This document shows positions 8,516 to 16,821 of a DNA stretch of 64,000 bases, piece after piece. The stretch is taken from the NCBI GenBank assembly GCA_002403305.1, contig DHHM01000023.1, positions 124,001-188,000 on the forward strand. The letters run 5' to 3'. Numbering within the stretch: the first letter of the stretch is position 1; each line of letters opens with the position of its first letter. Under the pieces are notes generated by a model. That model was not told where the DNA came from, did no database searches, and worked only from the letters and a program-made list of their open reading frames with translations. Made by a program: the position numbers and the translations under genes. The stretch is from Bacteroidales bacterium UBA4772. Its GTDB lineage: Bacteria; Bacteroidota; Bacteroidia; Bacteroidales; VadinHA17.

Positions 8516-8959
8516 ATGAAACAGATTATACAATCAATTGTTCTGACAGTACTCCTCTCCCTTATCGGGGGCGGGGAAGCAGCCGCACAGTGCAAGGGAT
8601 TTGCCAAGTCGCTGTGCAAGAAGGAGCTGGGTGCATATCTTCATGACGGCAACTATCATGCAGCAGTACTGGTTGAAGGGGAGGAGGCTGAACTATACAA
8701 GACCTTCTACTCTGATCTCGATTACAGGCTTGTGATCTGCGGTGCTGACGGGCTTCCACCCATCGAGTTCACGGTTCTTGATGCCACCGGCAAAGTGCTT
8801 TACTCGAACACGGAGGGGGGACTGACCAATATATGGGATTTCAAGCTGGAGGCCAGCCAGCAGCTGAAGATAATGATAAAGGTGACAACATTTGGCATCA
8901 AGGATGAACTTCCCGCCAGCGGCTGCGTGGCGATAATGTTCGGTTTCAGAGCAAAATAG
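8516..8959 (+). CDS. small exported protein of unknown function
   Basis: 147 residues with a signal peptide (hydrophobic core IIQSIVLTVLLSLIGG, cleavage likely after AAA). The mature part has two Cys near its start (QCKGFAKSLCKK) and a predicted beta-rich remainder (DYRLVICGADG, IEFTVLDATGKVLY, LKIMIKVTTFG) that resembles small periplasmic sandwich domains. No catalytic motif. It is likely co-expressed with the lipoprotein six bases upstream, which suggests a joint envelope role. I do not recognise a named family. Confidence 0.75.
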   Translation: MKQIIQSIVLTVLLSLIGGGEAAAQCKGFAKSLCKKELGAYLHDGNYHAAVLVEGEEAELYKTFYSDLDYRLVICGADGLPPIEFTVLDATGKVLYSNTEGGLTNIWDFKLEASQQLKIMIKVTTFGIKDELPASGCVAIMFGFRAK

Positions 8960-8981
8960 AATTTTTATAAGGTCATAGGCG

Positions 8982-9013
8982 GAGGGTGTCTCATGATTCA
9001 GAAGGACACCCTC
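8982..9013. terminator. bidirectional hairpin terminator
   Basis: Perfect 9-bp inverted repeat GAGGGTGTC / GACACCCTC around a 14-base loop, followed on the plus strand by TTTCATTT. It sits between two convergent genes, 22 bases after the plus-strand stop and 2 bases after the minus-strand stop, and would serve both. Confidence 0.75.
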
Positions 9014-9015
9014 TT

Positions 9016-9555
9016 TCATTTCTGCCCCTCAGCAAACAGTGTCCGGCACCTGTTGCACAGACTGCCGGTTTTCTGGTCAATGTCTTCGACGTAGGTGCTT
9101 GAACGCATGACGCATGCAGGTGCATGACAGTGCAGAAGTCCGAATGTGTGCCCCAGCTCATGTATCACCTCCCTGATAGCCCTGGCAAGAAGAATATCTT
9201 CATCCTTTTTCAGACCGTAAAGTTCGTTCCTCAGGCGATATACTGAAGCAATGGCGGTCTTTTCACCCAGTACGGCCTGGCCGAATATGTAAGTGAGAAT
9301 GGGAATGTAAAGGTCAATCCTGAAAAGACAGATCAGCCGGTCATATTTATTTTGGGTACACCCCTTAAGATGATGAAGGAGCCTGTTCCCGTCATATTGC
9401 CGTCTTGCCGGATTGTAGTAGGGGTTGAGATCCAGGTGGCATTCCTCGGTACTGACCTGGTACCTGAATTCAGCTTCAACTGCCAGTGCGATCCTTCTCA
9501 GAAACTCCTTTTCAAAAGGGCCGTTAGAAAGCAATATTATTTTTTTCTCTTTCAA
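9016..9555 (-). CDS. archaemetzincin-family zinc protease
   Basis: 179-residue soluble metallopeptidase. The active-site signature HELGHTFGLLHC (His132, His136, His142, Cys143) continues with Cys148-Val-Met150 and a distal CNRC pair (Cys167, Cys170). This is the archaemetzincin pattern HExxHxxGx3Cx4CxM plus CxxC, where the extra cysteines bind a second zinc. Archaemetzincins are single-domain aminopeptidase-like proteins found in archaea, animals and scattered bacteria; the physiological substrate is unknown. No signal peptide. The start is a TTG at 9555: no in-frame ATG lies upstream before the preceding gene, and none internally before the active site. It follows the sigma-54 regulator by 20 bases on the same strand. 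Confidence 0.88.
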   Translation of the reverse strand: MKEKKIILLSNGPFEKEFLRRIALAVEAEFRYQVSTEECHLDLNPYYNPARRQYDGNRLLHHLKGCTQNKYDRLICLFRIDLYIPILTYIFGQAVLGEKTAIASVYRLRNELYGLKKDEDILLARAIREVIHELGHTFGLLHCHAPACVMRSSTYVEDIDQKTGSLCNRCRTLFAEGQK

Positions 9556-9575
9556 TGAGCAAGAATCGTTGATGG

Positions 9576-10916
9576 CTAATCTTTCTGCTTCAGACCATAC
9601 TTCCTGATTTTGTTGTAAAGAGTTACTCTGTCAACATTTAGAGCTCTGGCAGAGCGGGACACATTCCAGCTGTACTTTATCAATATCTCCTCAATGTGTC
9701 TTTTCTCAAGCTCTTCGAGGCTTTCAACGGAACTGCTGACAGCCTCCTTACCCATTGGAAGGTCTTTCAGCTTTATCTCCTTTCCGTTGCCGATAACTAT
9801 CGCACGTTCGATCATATTCTCCAGTTCCCGGACATTCCCGGGGAACTCGAACTTTTCCAGGTGTTTAAGTGCTGCAGGATCAATTGTTATCAGGTCACGG
9901 CTCATGGAGGTGCAGTATTTTTTTATGAAGTGACTGACAAGCAGGGGTATATCTTCAGTCCTTTCACGTAATGGCGGAATGGTGATATTGACAACATTCA
10001 GCCTGTAGAAGAGATCTTCGCGGAAGTTACCGTTTTCTACCATCCCTTTCAGGTCCCTGTTTGTAGCGCATATGACCCTGAAGTCAGATGTGATCTCCCT
10101 GTTGCCTCCCACGCGGACGAAGCTTTTGGTTTCAAGGACTCTCAGAAGCTCGATCTGCATCTTGGGAGAGATGGTGGCTATCTCGTCAAGGAAGATAGTG
10201 CCGCCGTCGGCCATTTCGAATCTGCCCTTGCGGTTGAAGGTGGCGCCAGTGAAGGCGCCTTTCTCATGACCGAAGAGTTCACTTTCGAGGAGGCTCTCGG
10301 TCAGGGCACCGCAATGGACACTGATGAGGGGAAAGTACCTGCGGGCAGAGTTCGAATGGATCGCCCTTGCAATCAGCTCCTTGCCCGTGCCGCTCTCACC
10401 TGTGATTATTACTGAGGAATTTGACTGGGCCACACTCTCAATTTGATCAAGCACCTTTCGGATGGCATCGCTCTGACCGATGAAATCATCCATGGCTTCC
10501 AGGGTGGTGACTCTGCTTTTCAGGGCCTCATTTTCCCCTTTAAGAGCTATCTGTGCCGCAGCATTACGGATGAGGTGCGACAGGTCATCAGGATCAAAAG
10601 GCTTGGTGACATAATCAAATGCACCCTCTTTGAGCGCCTGTACAGCCGTGTCAACCGATGCGAATGCAGTCATAATGATAACGATGGAATCCCTGTTCAG
10701 GGCCTTAATGCGCCTGTGCATCTCCATCCCGTCCATGCCCGGCATCTTTATGTCGGCAAGGATGATATCAAAATCCCTGACCTCAATAAGCTGAAGCGCT
10801 TTTTTTGCGTTCTCGGCACACTCTACGCTGTACCCGTCCTCAATGAACCAGTTCAGCAATGAATCCCTGACGGATTCTTCATCATCAACAATCAGAATGG
10901 AAATCTTTTCTGCCAT
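9576..10916 (-). CDS. sigma-54-dependent response regulator, NtrC/AtoC type
   Basis: 446 residues in the classic three-domain order. A receiver domain covers about 1-120 with the phosphorylated Asp in DIILADIKMPGMDG (about residue 55) and the conserved Lys in YVTKPFD. A central AAA+ domain covers about 140-370 with Walker A GESGTGKE, the sigma-54-contacting loop GAFTGA, and the DEIA Walker B. A Fis-type helix-turn-helix closes the protein (NVSRSARALNVDRVTLYNKI). It activates sigma-54 promoters when phosphorylated, most likely by the histidine kinase encoded ten bases upstream. A sigma-54-like site before the gene at 13086-14759 is a candidate target. Confidence 0.95.
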   Translation of the reverse strand: MAEKISILIVDDEESVRDSLLNWFIEDGYSVECAENAKKALQLIEVRDFDIILADIKMPGMDGMEMHRRIKALNRDSIVIIMTAFASVDTAVQALKEGAFDYVTKPFDPDDLSHLIRNAAAQIALKGENEALKSRVTTLEAMDDFIGQSDAIRKVLDQIESVAQSNSSVIITGESGTGKELIARAIHSNSARRYFPLISVHCGALTESLLESELFGHEKGAFTGATFNRKGRFEMADGGTIFLDEIATISPKMQIELLRVLETKSFVRVGGNREITSDFRVICATNRDLKGMVENGNFREDLFYRLNVVNITIPPLRERTEDIPLLVSHFIKKYCTSMSRDLITIDPAALKHLEKFEFPGNVRELENMIERAIVIGNGKEIKLKDLPMGKEAVSSSVESLEELEKRHIEEILIKYSWNVSRSARALNVDRVTLYNKIRKYGLKQKD

Positions 10917-10926
10917 ATCATCCGTC

Positions 10927-12597
10927 TTACACGTTTTTTAAAGGAAAAACCAGTGATATTGTGGTCCCTCTGCCTACCACGGAATCCACTTCTATCTTCC
11001 CGCCATGATTCTGCACTATCCCGTGAACGATCGGAAGGCCCAGCCCGATACCCCTTGCGTCTCGCTTTGTAGAGAAGAAAGGTTCGAAAATGTGTGGGAT
11101 ATCTTCCGGAGCTATGCCCGAGCCGTTATCCGATATCTCAAGTCGTACAGTATCACCTTCACTGTTTTTGGTCCGGAGAACTATCTCACCGTTATCGGTC
11201 ACCGCTTCGGAGGCATTTACCAGCACGGCGATGCATGCCTGTTTTACCTGGTTGGGACTGCAGTAGATGAGGTCAGAGCGGGCTGACAGATCTGTCAGGA
11301 AGGTGATGTTGGCAATTTTTATGTGATGCATCATCAGATCATGCGTCTCCCGTACAAGCTCATTCAGGTGCCTCTCCTCGAAGTCATCCTGGTCTTTCTG
11401 CGAGAAATCGAGAAGGCCCTTTACTATATCTCCACAGCGTTTGGTCTCGTTCTCAATGAGCTTGAGTTTCCGGAGCATGTTCTCCTTCTTTTCGGGATCA
11501 ATGTCCTGACCGTCAAGCTGTTTGTATACCAGTTTCGTATAAATCAGTATCCCCGACAACGGGTTGTTGATCTCGTGTGCCACTGATGCCGAAAGCTTAC
11601 CGAGCGAGGCTATCCTTTCAACATTAATAAGTTCATTTTGTGCTTCTGAAAGCTCTTCAGACTTTTTCTGAACCTTATACTCAAGCTGTTTTGACCAGTT
11701 CTCCAGTTCCTCAGTTGCGTTGTCAATGTTGTCGAGCATGTCATTGAATGCCACGGAGACCATCTTCATGTCGTCAAGCAGATCAGGCCTTATATCCAGC
11801 CTGGTCTTCATCTCGCCCGCCGAAACAGCTTCACTGGCCGTAATGAGGCTGTTCAGCGGGTCTTTGATCTTCTTCCTGGTAAAGAGAATCAACATCAGGA
11901 CAATGATGGCGGTAATGATCAGTGCCATGAGGAGAAACTCAACAGAGGATTTCTGCAGGGCATTGTCGAGATCCTTGAGAGGCATCCTGATTATCAGTGA
12001 GCCGAGCACCTCATCGGTTTCACCGTGTGCGTGGCATGATGCAGTGTAGCATGACATCTCATTGAGGATCGGCCTCCTTATAAGCAGGTGCCTCTGGCCC
12101 GGCTGGTTGGGATTCATGCTGCAATCACTCTTCTCATCAATAATCGTGTAACTCTTCTCTCGCTTCGCAAACATCTCGTTCAGATCGGAGTGACATGCAA
12201 TACAGTCGGGATTACTGTGATATTCCGTTTCAGCGGTGAAGGAAGAATAGGCCAGGTTATCATTCTGGTCATATAGATTGACATCGTCAATGCCCGGCAT
12301 GGTGTTGATTATATCCAGTGTTCCGTGGAGAGTGCTCTTGTCATTCTCAAGCATTGATGTGTACAGTGCCCCCTCCACTATTGCACCTATGTTATTTCCG
12401 TTCTGTTTGAGTACAGTGTTGAAATAATTAACATAGACCGTCCTGAAGATGACAGTAAAAGAAAGAAACAGGACTATTGCAGCGAATGCGATTATTCCTA
12501 CAACCCGGCTGTAGATCGTTGATTTGAGACTGAAGGAACTGATCAGTCGGGTCAGCAATGATCTGCGAATGGGGCGGTTGTCACCGGTGGTTGCCAT
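10927..12597 (-). CDS. membrane histidine kinase with heme-type Cys motifs in the sensor domain
   Basis: 556 residues. Two membrane spans (about 33-53 and 219-240) enclose a periplasmic domain of about 165 residues. That domain carries CIACH (132-136), a textbook CxxCH heme c attachment site, and a second CYTASCH (183-189), a CX4CH variant. HAMP follows (about 241-295), then a coiled coil, the dimerisation box SVAHEINNPLSG with His341, and the ATPase boxes (VLVNASEAV, DNGSGIAPE, GIGLGLPIV). Partner of the sigma-54 regulator directly downstream. Covalent heme would let it sense redox state or a small ligand such as NO, CO or O2; this depends on cytochrome c maturation and is inferred. The neighbouring ferredoxin remnant supports a respiratory context. 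Confidence 0.92.
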   Translation of the reverse strand: MATTGDNRPIRRSLLTRLISSFSLKSTIYSRVVGIIAFAAIVLFLSFTVIFRTVYVNYFNTVLKQNGNNIGAIVEGALYTSMLENDKSTLHGTLDIINTMPGIDDVNLYDQNDNLAYSSFTAETEYHSNPDCIACHSDLNEMFAKREKSYTIIDEKSDCSMNPNQPGQRHLLIRRPILNEMSCYTASCHAHGETDEVLGSLIIRMPLKDLDNALQKSSVEFLLMALIITAIIVLMLILFTRKKIKDPLNSLITASEAVSAGEMKTRLDIRPDLLDDMKMVSVAFNDMLDNIDNATEELENWSKQLEYKVQKKSEELSEAQNELINVERIASLGKLSASVAHEINNPLSGILIYTKLVYKQLDGQDIDPEKKENMLRKLKLIENETKRCGDIVKGLLDFSQKDQDDFEERHLNELVRETHDLMMHHIKIANITFLTDLSARSDLIYCSPNQVKQACIAVLVNASEAVTDNGEIVLRTKNSEGDTVRLEISDNGSGIAPEDIPHIFEPFFSTKRDARGIGLGLPIVHGIVQNHGGKIEVDSVVGRGTTISLVFPLKNV

Positions 12598-12784
12598 TGC
12601 GGTTGTTTTTAGCGGTACTACATCTCTTTGCGACTGTGCACCTCCATTCCGGAGGGGTCTGGCAATGAGTGTATAAATCTTCTACAATGTACAAAAAAAT
12701 CTTCAGTTGACCGTTACGGACCTCATGACAGCGATATTTCAGGTGCTCCTTCCGCTCATTGCTTTGGAAGCAATATAGTTGCCG

Positions 12785-13024
12785 TTACTCATCGTGATCC
12801 CCGTTATCGTTATTGTTTTTGGTAGCCTGGTGGATTCCCGGCAGCAAGGCAGGCCACAGGACAAATATAGAGGGCACTGCCTGGAGAAATCCCTTGGTGA
12901 GGGCAGGGTATGAAGATTTCTGAATGTTTGTATTCAGTCCCGGCTCCTCAAATGGCACGGCTGACAGATAGAGATAACCTGTACCTCCGGCTTCGTGCTC
13001 ACCGTAGATGTGGTCATAACTCAT
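12785..13024 (-). pseudogene. C-terminal remnant of an Hmc/HybA-like 4Fe-4S ferredoxin subunit
   Basis: This 79-codon frame is not a complete protein. Its sequence, DHIYGEHEAGGTGYLYLSAV followed by PFEE, then PALTKGFLQAVPSIF and a hydrophobic stretch ending LPGIHQATK, matches the C-terminal end of membrane-anchored 4Fe-4S dicluster ferredoxins that partner NrfD-type membrane proteins (HybA, HmcB and relatives). In those proteins a YGEHE-GGT-xLY motif precedes a single C-terminal membrane anchor. The frame stays open without a Met back to a TGA close to the end of the upstream gene, and the similarity appears to continue a little before the ATG. The whole cluster-binding part is missing. I read it as debris of a deleted respiratory gene; a small membrane protein is the alternative. 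Confidence 0.65.
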
Positions 13025-13085
13025 AGGATGGATATTAGTCAGAATTGGGTTAATACTAAATAGTTGCGACGGAAATCAAACGAAA

Positions 13086-14759
13086 TTACTGCCGGGATCT
13101 CTCCAGGAATTTCTCCTGGAACTCTTCCCAGACCTCAGGTCCGAATTCCTCAAGAACTCCGTCCTTAAACTCACCTCCATCCTGTAAAACCACATGAGCA
13201 TATCTTGTATCACCAGGTCCGGGCATAACTGTGAGAAAATCCCTGATCCGTGCAAATTCCTCTTTCAGGTAATCAATATACTTCCCGGGAAATTCCAGCA
13301 GGCGTGATTCCTTCTCCCAGTTGTCAGGTTCAATGGCATAGATCCATCCCTCATCATACGGTGAGTTATTCATTATCCCGGTATCAGCCGTCAGCTTCTC
13401 ATTCCGCATGACAATTCTGCCACTTACCGGAGATTTGATTTCAAGTTGTTTGCCGTTCTGTACAACGGACACCACATGTTCGCCCTTATGTACTATTTCG
13501 CCGGGGTCCTTCATTCTGAGGCGGGTGAGAGAACCGGTCACATGCTGAAGGAAGTCGTCAATGCCTATCCTTACAAGACCGTCCTTCTCCATAAACGCCC
13601 ATGCATGGCCTCTGTCAAACAATATTCCGGCAGGTGTGATCAGGGACTTCAGGCTGAATGCCAGTGATGGCTTCTGCCTGGATGAAACGATCTCCTCTGC
13701 ACCTGAACTGGTTAACCGGTATATTGCGTATGCTACAGATGTAACTGTCACGATCACCGCCAGGATCCAGAGCCATGCCCTTAATGCCGGACGGCCGCCA
13801 CTGCCAGCCGTTACCAGAGCCTGGTCAGAAACCAGTGCGTCCGTTCTGATCATGCCTTCTCCCGGTGCAAGGGCTGTGAAGCCGGTTCCCGCCAGGAGAG
13901 GTTGTCCGTCGACCAGTACATACCTTATCAGGTCGGAGGGTGCTCCCGGCGAAGGATTTGTGGCTGAGGCAGCATAGATATTATTGCACAGTGCTTTCGG
14001 ATACTTGCCAATATAGACTCCTCTGCTGAAACTGTTGTAATCGGCATAGAACTGTTCGAAATAGTCCGACCTTGAGTTATTATTCACATCGACGGGTATT
14101 ATTTGTATGCCATCAATGAATCCCCGGCCTGTTTTATCGGTTATATCAGCCAGGCGGCAGAATGCCAGTGCTTGCGGGTTACTTTTAATGGCAGCCGGAA
14201 TGTACGCAGATGAGAGCGAGGATGTGGCTCTGACAAGCGCCGGATCTGATTGAGCGAACCTTGACAAAGCACTGACGACGGTGATGTCATCCGGTATTAA
14301 AACGGTGACAGGGGAGAGGTCATCATTATTGAGAAGATCACCCCAGGTGGGTGTACCTTCAGCAGTCAGTATCCCGCCAAACTGCTCCGGAGAGATTCCG
14401 CTTTCTGAGATGACGGCAAGGAAAGGACTCGTTGCACTCATTACCGGAACTATTACATCACGCCCCACAACTATTTTCCAGGCAGCTCTCTCTCCGGCGC
14501 GATCCGACGAACTGCCGGTGAAAAATAGAATGTCAGCGCCGGCAAACTCATCTGACGGGAGAGCAATCACCTCTGCTGCCGGGTATTTTCCACGAAATCC
14601 TTCTATCCACATCTTTGCCAGGATCTCAGTTTCCGTATCACTTGCAACACTGACCCGGTTTACGGGATTCTGAGCAGGTTCACTTTTACCTTTCTGGCCG
14701 GCCATGATGCCGAAGTGCAGCATCATCAGGCAGATTGTCAACGGAATAATTCTTTTCAT
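13086..14759 (-). CDS. PstS-like substrate-binding protein fused to a GcvH-like barrel domain
   Basis: 557 residues in an unusual order. A signal peptide (1-20) leads into a periplasmic PstS-like solute-binding region (about 35-310), then one membrane helix (about 327-347), then a cytoplasmic region (about 375-510) that resembles glycine cleavage H protein: HAWAFMEKDGLVRIGIDDF, then GEHVVSV and KSPVSGRIVMRNE, ending GWIYAIEPDNW. In H protein the lipoyl Lys lies seven residues before SPVSG; here that position is Gly436 and a Lys lies at 437, so lipoylation is doubtful. The fusion would couple an external ligand to an internal barrel domain. It is the first gene of the minus-strand unit that also contains the ferredoxin remnant, heme-type kinase and sigma-54 regulator. 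Confidence 0.8.
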   Translation of the reverse strand: MKRIIPLTICLMMLHFGIMAGQKGKSEPAQNPVNRVSVASDTETEILAKMWIEGFRGKYPAAEVIALPSDEFAGADILFFTGSSSDRAGERAAWKIVVGRDVIVPVMSATSPFLAVISESGISPEQFGGILTAEGTPTWGDLLNNDDLSPVTVLIPDDITVVSALSRFAQSDPALVRATSSLSSAYIPAAIKSNPQALAFCRLADITDKTGRGFIDGIQIIPVDVNNNSRSDYFEQFYADYNSFSRGVYIGKYPKALCNNIYAASATNPSPGAPSDLIRYVLVDGQPLLAGTGFTALAPGEGMIRTDALVSDQALVTAGSGGRPALRAWLWILAVIVTVTSVAYAIYRLTSSGAEEIVSSRQKPSLAFSLKSLITPAGILFDRGHAWAFMEKDGLVRIGIDDFLQHVTGSLTRLRMKDPGEIVHKGEHVVSVVQNGKQLEIKSPVSGRIVMRNEKLTADTGIMNNSPYDEGWIYAIEPDNWEKESRLLEFPGKYIDYLKEEFARIRDFLTVMPGPGDTRYAHVVLQDGGEFKDGVLEEFGPEVWEEFQEKFLERSRQ

Positions 14760-14800
14760 ATCATTGATTGTTGATGTATAACACTATTTAACACCACCTG

Positions 14801-14817
14801 TCCAATTTGCATGCCAA
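14801..14817 (-). promoter_or_regulatory. sigma-54-like promoter candidate
   Basis: On the minus strand the sequence TTGGCATGCAAATTGGA fits the -24/-12 pattern TGGCAyG-N4-TTGC except that the -12 C is G. It would start transcription about 30 bases before the ATG of the solute-binding/GcvH-like gene, whose neighbour encodes a sigma-54 activator. The mismatch is at a near-invariant base, so this is tentative. Confidence 0.3.
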
Positions 14818-14841
14818 ACGTTATAACAAAATGATAATGAG

Positions 14842-14864
14842 ATACATAGAATACCATTATGTAT
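14842..14864. repeat. inverted repeat upstream of the sigma-54-like site
   Basis: Perfect 7-bp arms ATACATA (14842-14848) and TATGTAT (14858-14864) separated by 9 bases. It is placed where an activator such as the NtrC-type regulator could bind. The region is AT-rich, so chance is possible. Confidence 0.3.
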
Positions 14865-15081
14865 TTTCAGATTACCCAGAACTGTTGAAATAGTATACAG
14901 ATATTTTTATCGATCCATGTAAGTGACAGATAATAAATAAAATAGATCTGTGTTTAAAAAATATACATATGTTTAATAATACAACACCCTTGAAGAAGCT
15001 ATAACGTAAGTAAAACATATTCAGGATCATAGAATGACAACAAAGATTAGCAGTTATTTCAGATCATTTTTAATTCCTTAG

Positions 15082-15111
15082 TTGGTTGCGTTACTGCTTT
15101 TTTTATATTTG
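15082..15111 (+). promoter_or_regulatory. zwf promoter
   Basis: TTGG at 15082-15085 and TATATTTG at 15104-15111 match the Bacteroidota -33 (TTG/TTTG) and -7 (TAnnTTTG) boxes with about 19 bases between TTG and TA, the normal spacing. Confidence 0.6.
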
Positions 15112-15223
15112 TTACTGTTACCAGGCTGCGCTACACGGTTAAAAATCCTGTCATTTCAGGTATTCGGGCGAACAAGGGTCAGGTGCAGGAGTGAATGTGA
15201 ATTGGAGAATCAAACTCAAATGA

Positions 15224-16792
15224 ATGGAGAGGCCTGACAATTTGATAATTGTGATTTTTGGAGGCAGGGGTGACCTGGCTATGAGAAAGATTATGCCGGC
15301 GTTGTATGCTCTTTATGTTGAGAATCTGATGCCTGAAAAGTTTGCTGTGGTTGCCACGGGCAGGACCGGGGTTACGGATATAGCGTATCGCGGGGAGGTG
15401 AAAAAGGCCCTTGACGGAATGGCAGAGGCAGATCGCGGAGCGGCTGATGAAAAGGTTCATGCCGGAATAGTGGATGAAAAGTCCGGAGCAAATTCTGATA
15501 AGTTTGTTGAGCTGTTTCACTACATCGATTTTGATACCTCCGTTGCCGGTGAGTACAAACGTCTTCCTGATTTCCTTGAGATGATCAGACAGAAGTTCAG
15601 TATTGGCGGAAACATACTTTTTTACCTTTCCGTTCCTCCTGATCTGTACGATGTGATACCCCGCAATCTGGCCCTGCAGGGTCTGAACAATGAGGGTGAC
15701 GGCTGGAAGAGGATGATCATTGAGAAACCGTTCGGTTACGATTACACCAGTGCCGAAAAACTTAACAGGACACTTCTTGAGACATGGAACGAAAACCAGA
15801 TATTCCGTATTGATCATTACCTGGGCAAGGAGACGGTGCAGAATATCCTGGTGACCAGGTTCTCAAACGGCATCTTTGAGCCCCTTTGGAACCGTAATTA
15901 TGTACATCATGTGGAGATCACCTCCTCAGAGACTCTGGGTGTTGAGATGAGGGGATCATATTATGAGGGTTCCGGCGCCCTGCGCGACATGGTACAGAAT
16001 CACCTGCTCCATCTGGTCGGTTTTGTGGCTATGGAACCGCCATCATCAATAGATTCCACCTCCATAAGGAATGAACTGGTGAAGGTTTTTGAGTCGCTCA
16101 GGCCGATCAGCAGTGAGGAGGTGCACCGGACTGCCATACGCGGGCAGTATACCGGGGCTCATGTCAGGGGGGGATGGCTGAAGGGATACCGTGAGGAGGC
16201 TAATGTGGATACGGCCTCCATGACGGAGACATTTGCGGCTCTAAAGTTTTATATTGATAACTGGAGATGGGGCGGAGTACCTTTTTATATAAGAACCGGA
16301 AAGAGATTGCCAACCCGCGTCACCGAGGCAGTGATCCATTTCAAACCGACTCCTCACTACCTATTTTCGGGTGAAAGTCTGTGCGATGGATGTAACCAGC
16401 TGATTATCAGAATACAGCCTGATGAGGGGATACTGCTGAAGTTCGGCATGAAAATCCCGGGGGCCGGATTTAAGGTGAAGAACGTCAACATGGACTTTCA
16501 CTACTCTGACCTTGCCGCCGAAAGGATACCCGAAGCCTACGAGAGGCTTCTGTATGACTGTATGAAGGGCGATTCCACCCTCTACACCAGGTCAGACGCC
16601 GTGCTGGCTGCCTGGAAGTTCCTTGACCCTGTGCTTGAAGCCTGGAAAAACGACAGCTCAATTCCTGTTTATGGATATCCTGCGGGGACATGGGGTCCGG
16701 AGAAAGCTGATGATCTCATAGAGGAGCCTGAGCTTACGTGGAGATACCCATGTAAAAATCTTGCCGAAGATGGTGTTTATTGTGAATTATAA
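15224..16792 (+). CDS. zwf: glucose-6-phosphate 1-dehydrogenase
   Basis: Oxidises glucose-6-phosphate to 6-phosphogluconolactone with NADP or NAD, entry to the oxidative pentose phosphate pathway. 522 residues, normal for bacterial Zwf. The N-terminal nucleotide loop reads GGRGDLAMRK; the invariant substrate and catalytic segment RIDHYLGKE lies near residue 200, and NAD/G6P-binding EKPFG near 166. The ATG at 15224 is the first usable start; an ATG four bases earlier opens a frame that stops after five codons. pgl follows after a short gap, then the transhydrogenase genes, so the block handles NADPH production and exchange. Confidence 0.97.
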   Translation: MERPDNLIIVIFGGRGDLAMRKIMPALYALYVENLMPEKFAVVATGRTGVTDIAYRGEVKKALDGMAEADRGAADEKVHAGIVDEKSGANSDKFVELFHYIDFDTSVAGEYKRLPDFLEMIRQKFSIGGNILFYLSVPPDLYDVIPRNLALQGLNNEGDGWKRMIIEKPFGYDYTSAEKLNRTLLETWNENQIFRIDHYLGKETVQNILVTRFSNGIFEPLWNRNYVHHVEITSSETLGVEMRGSYYEGSGALRDMVQNHLLHLVGFVAMEPPSSIDSTSIRNELVKVFESLRPISSEEVHRTAIRGQYTGAHVRGGWLKGYREEANVDTASMTETFAALKFYIDNWRWGGVPFYIRTGKRLPTRVTEAVIHFKPTPHYLFSGESLCDGCNQLIIRIQPDEGILLKFGMKIPGAGFKVKNVNMDFHYSDLAAERIPEAYERLLYDCMKGDSTLYTRSDAVLAAWKFLDPVLEAWKNDSSIPVYGYPAGTWGPEKADDLIEEPELTWRYPCKNLAEDGVYCEL

Positions 16793-16821
16793 TTAGTTTT
16801 ATGTCCTGATTGTTTCAGAAC

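Larger units (their letters stand above)
14760..15223. other. long AT-rich divergent intergenic region
   Basis: 464 bases without a credible gene between the minus-strand solute-binding/GcvH-like gene and zwf. It contains the sigma-54-like site, the ATACATA inverted repeat and the zwf promoter, listed separately. The middle (about 14870-15080) is very AT-rich and shows nothing I can name. The region from 15112 to 15223 would be an untranslated leader of about 105 bases for zwf; I see no known riboswitch fold in it. Confidence 0.5.

Noticed and set aside
15179..15817. 212-codon minus-strand frame opposite zwf
   Set aside because: Antisense to the well-supported zwf gene; no family resemblance.
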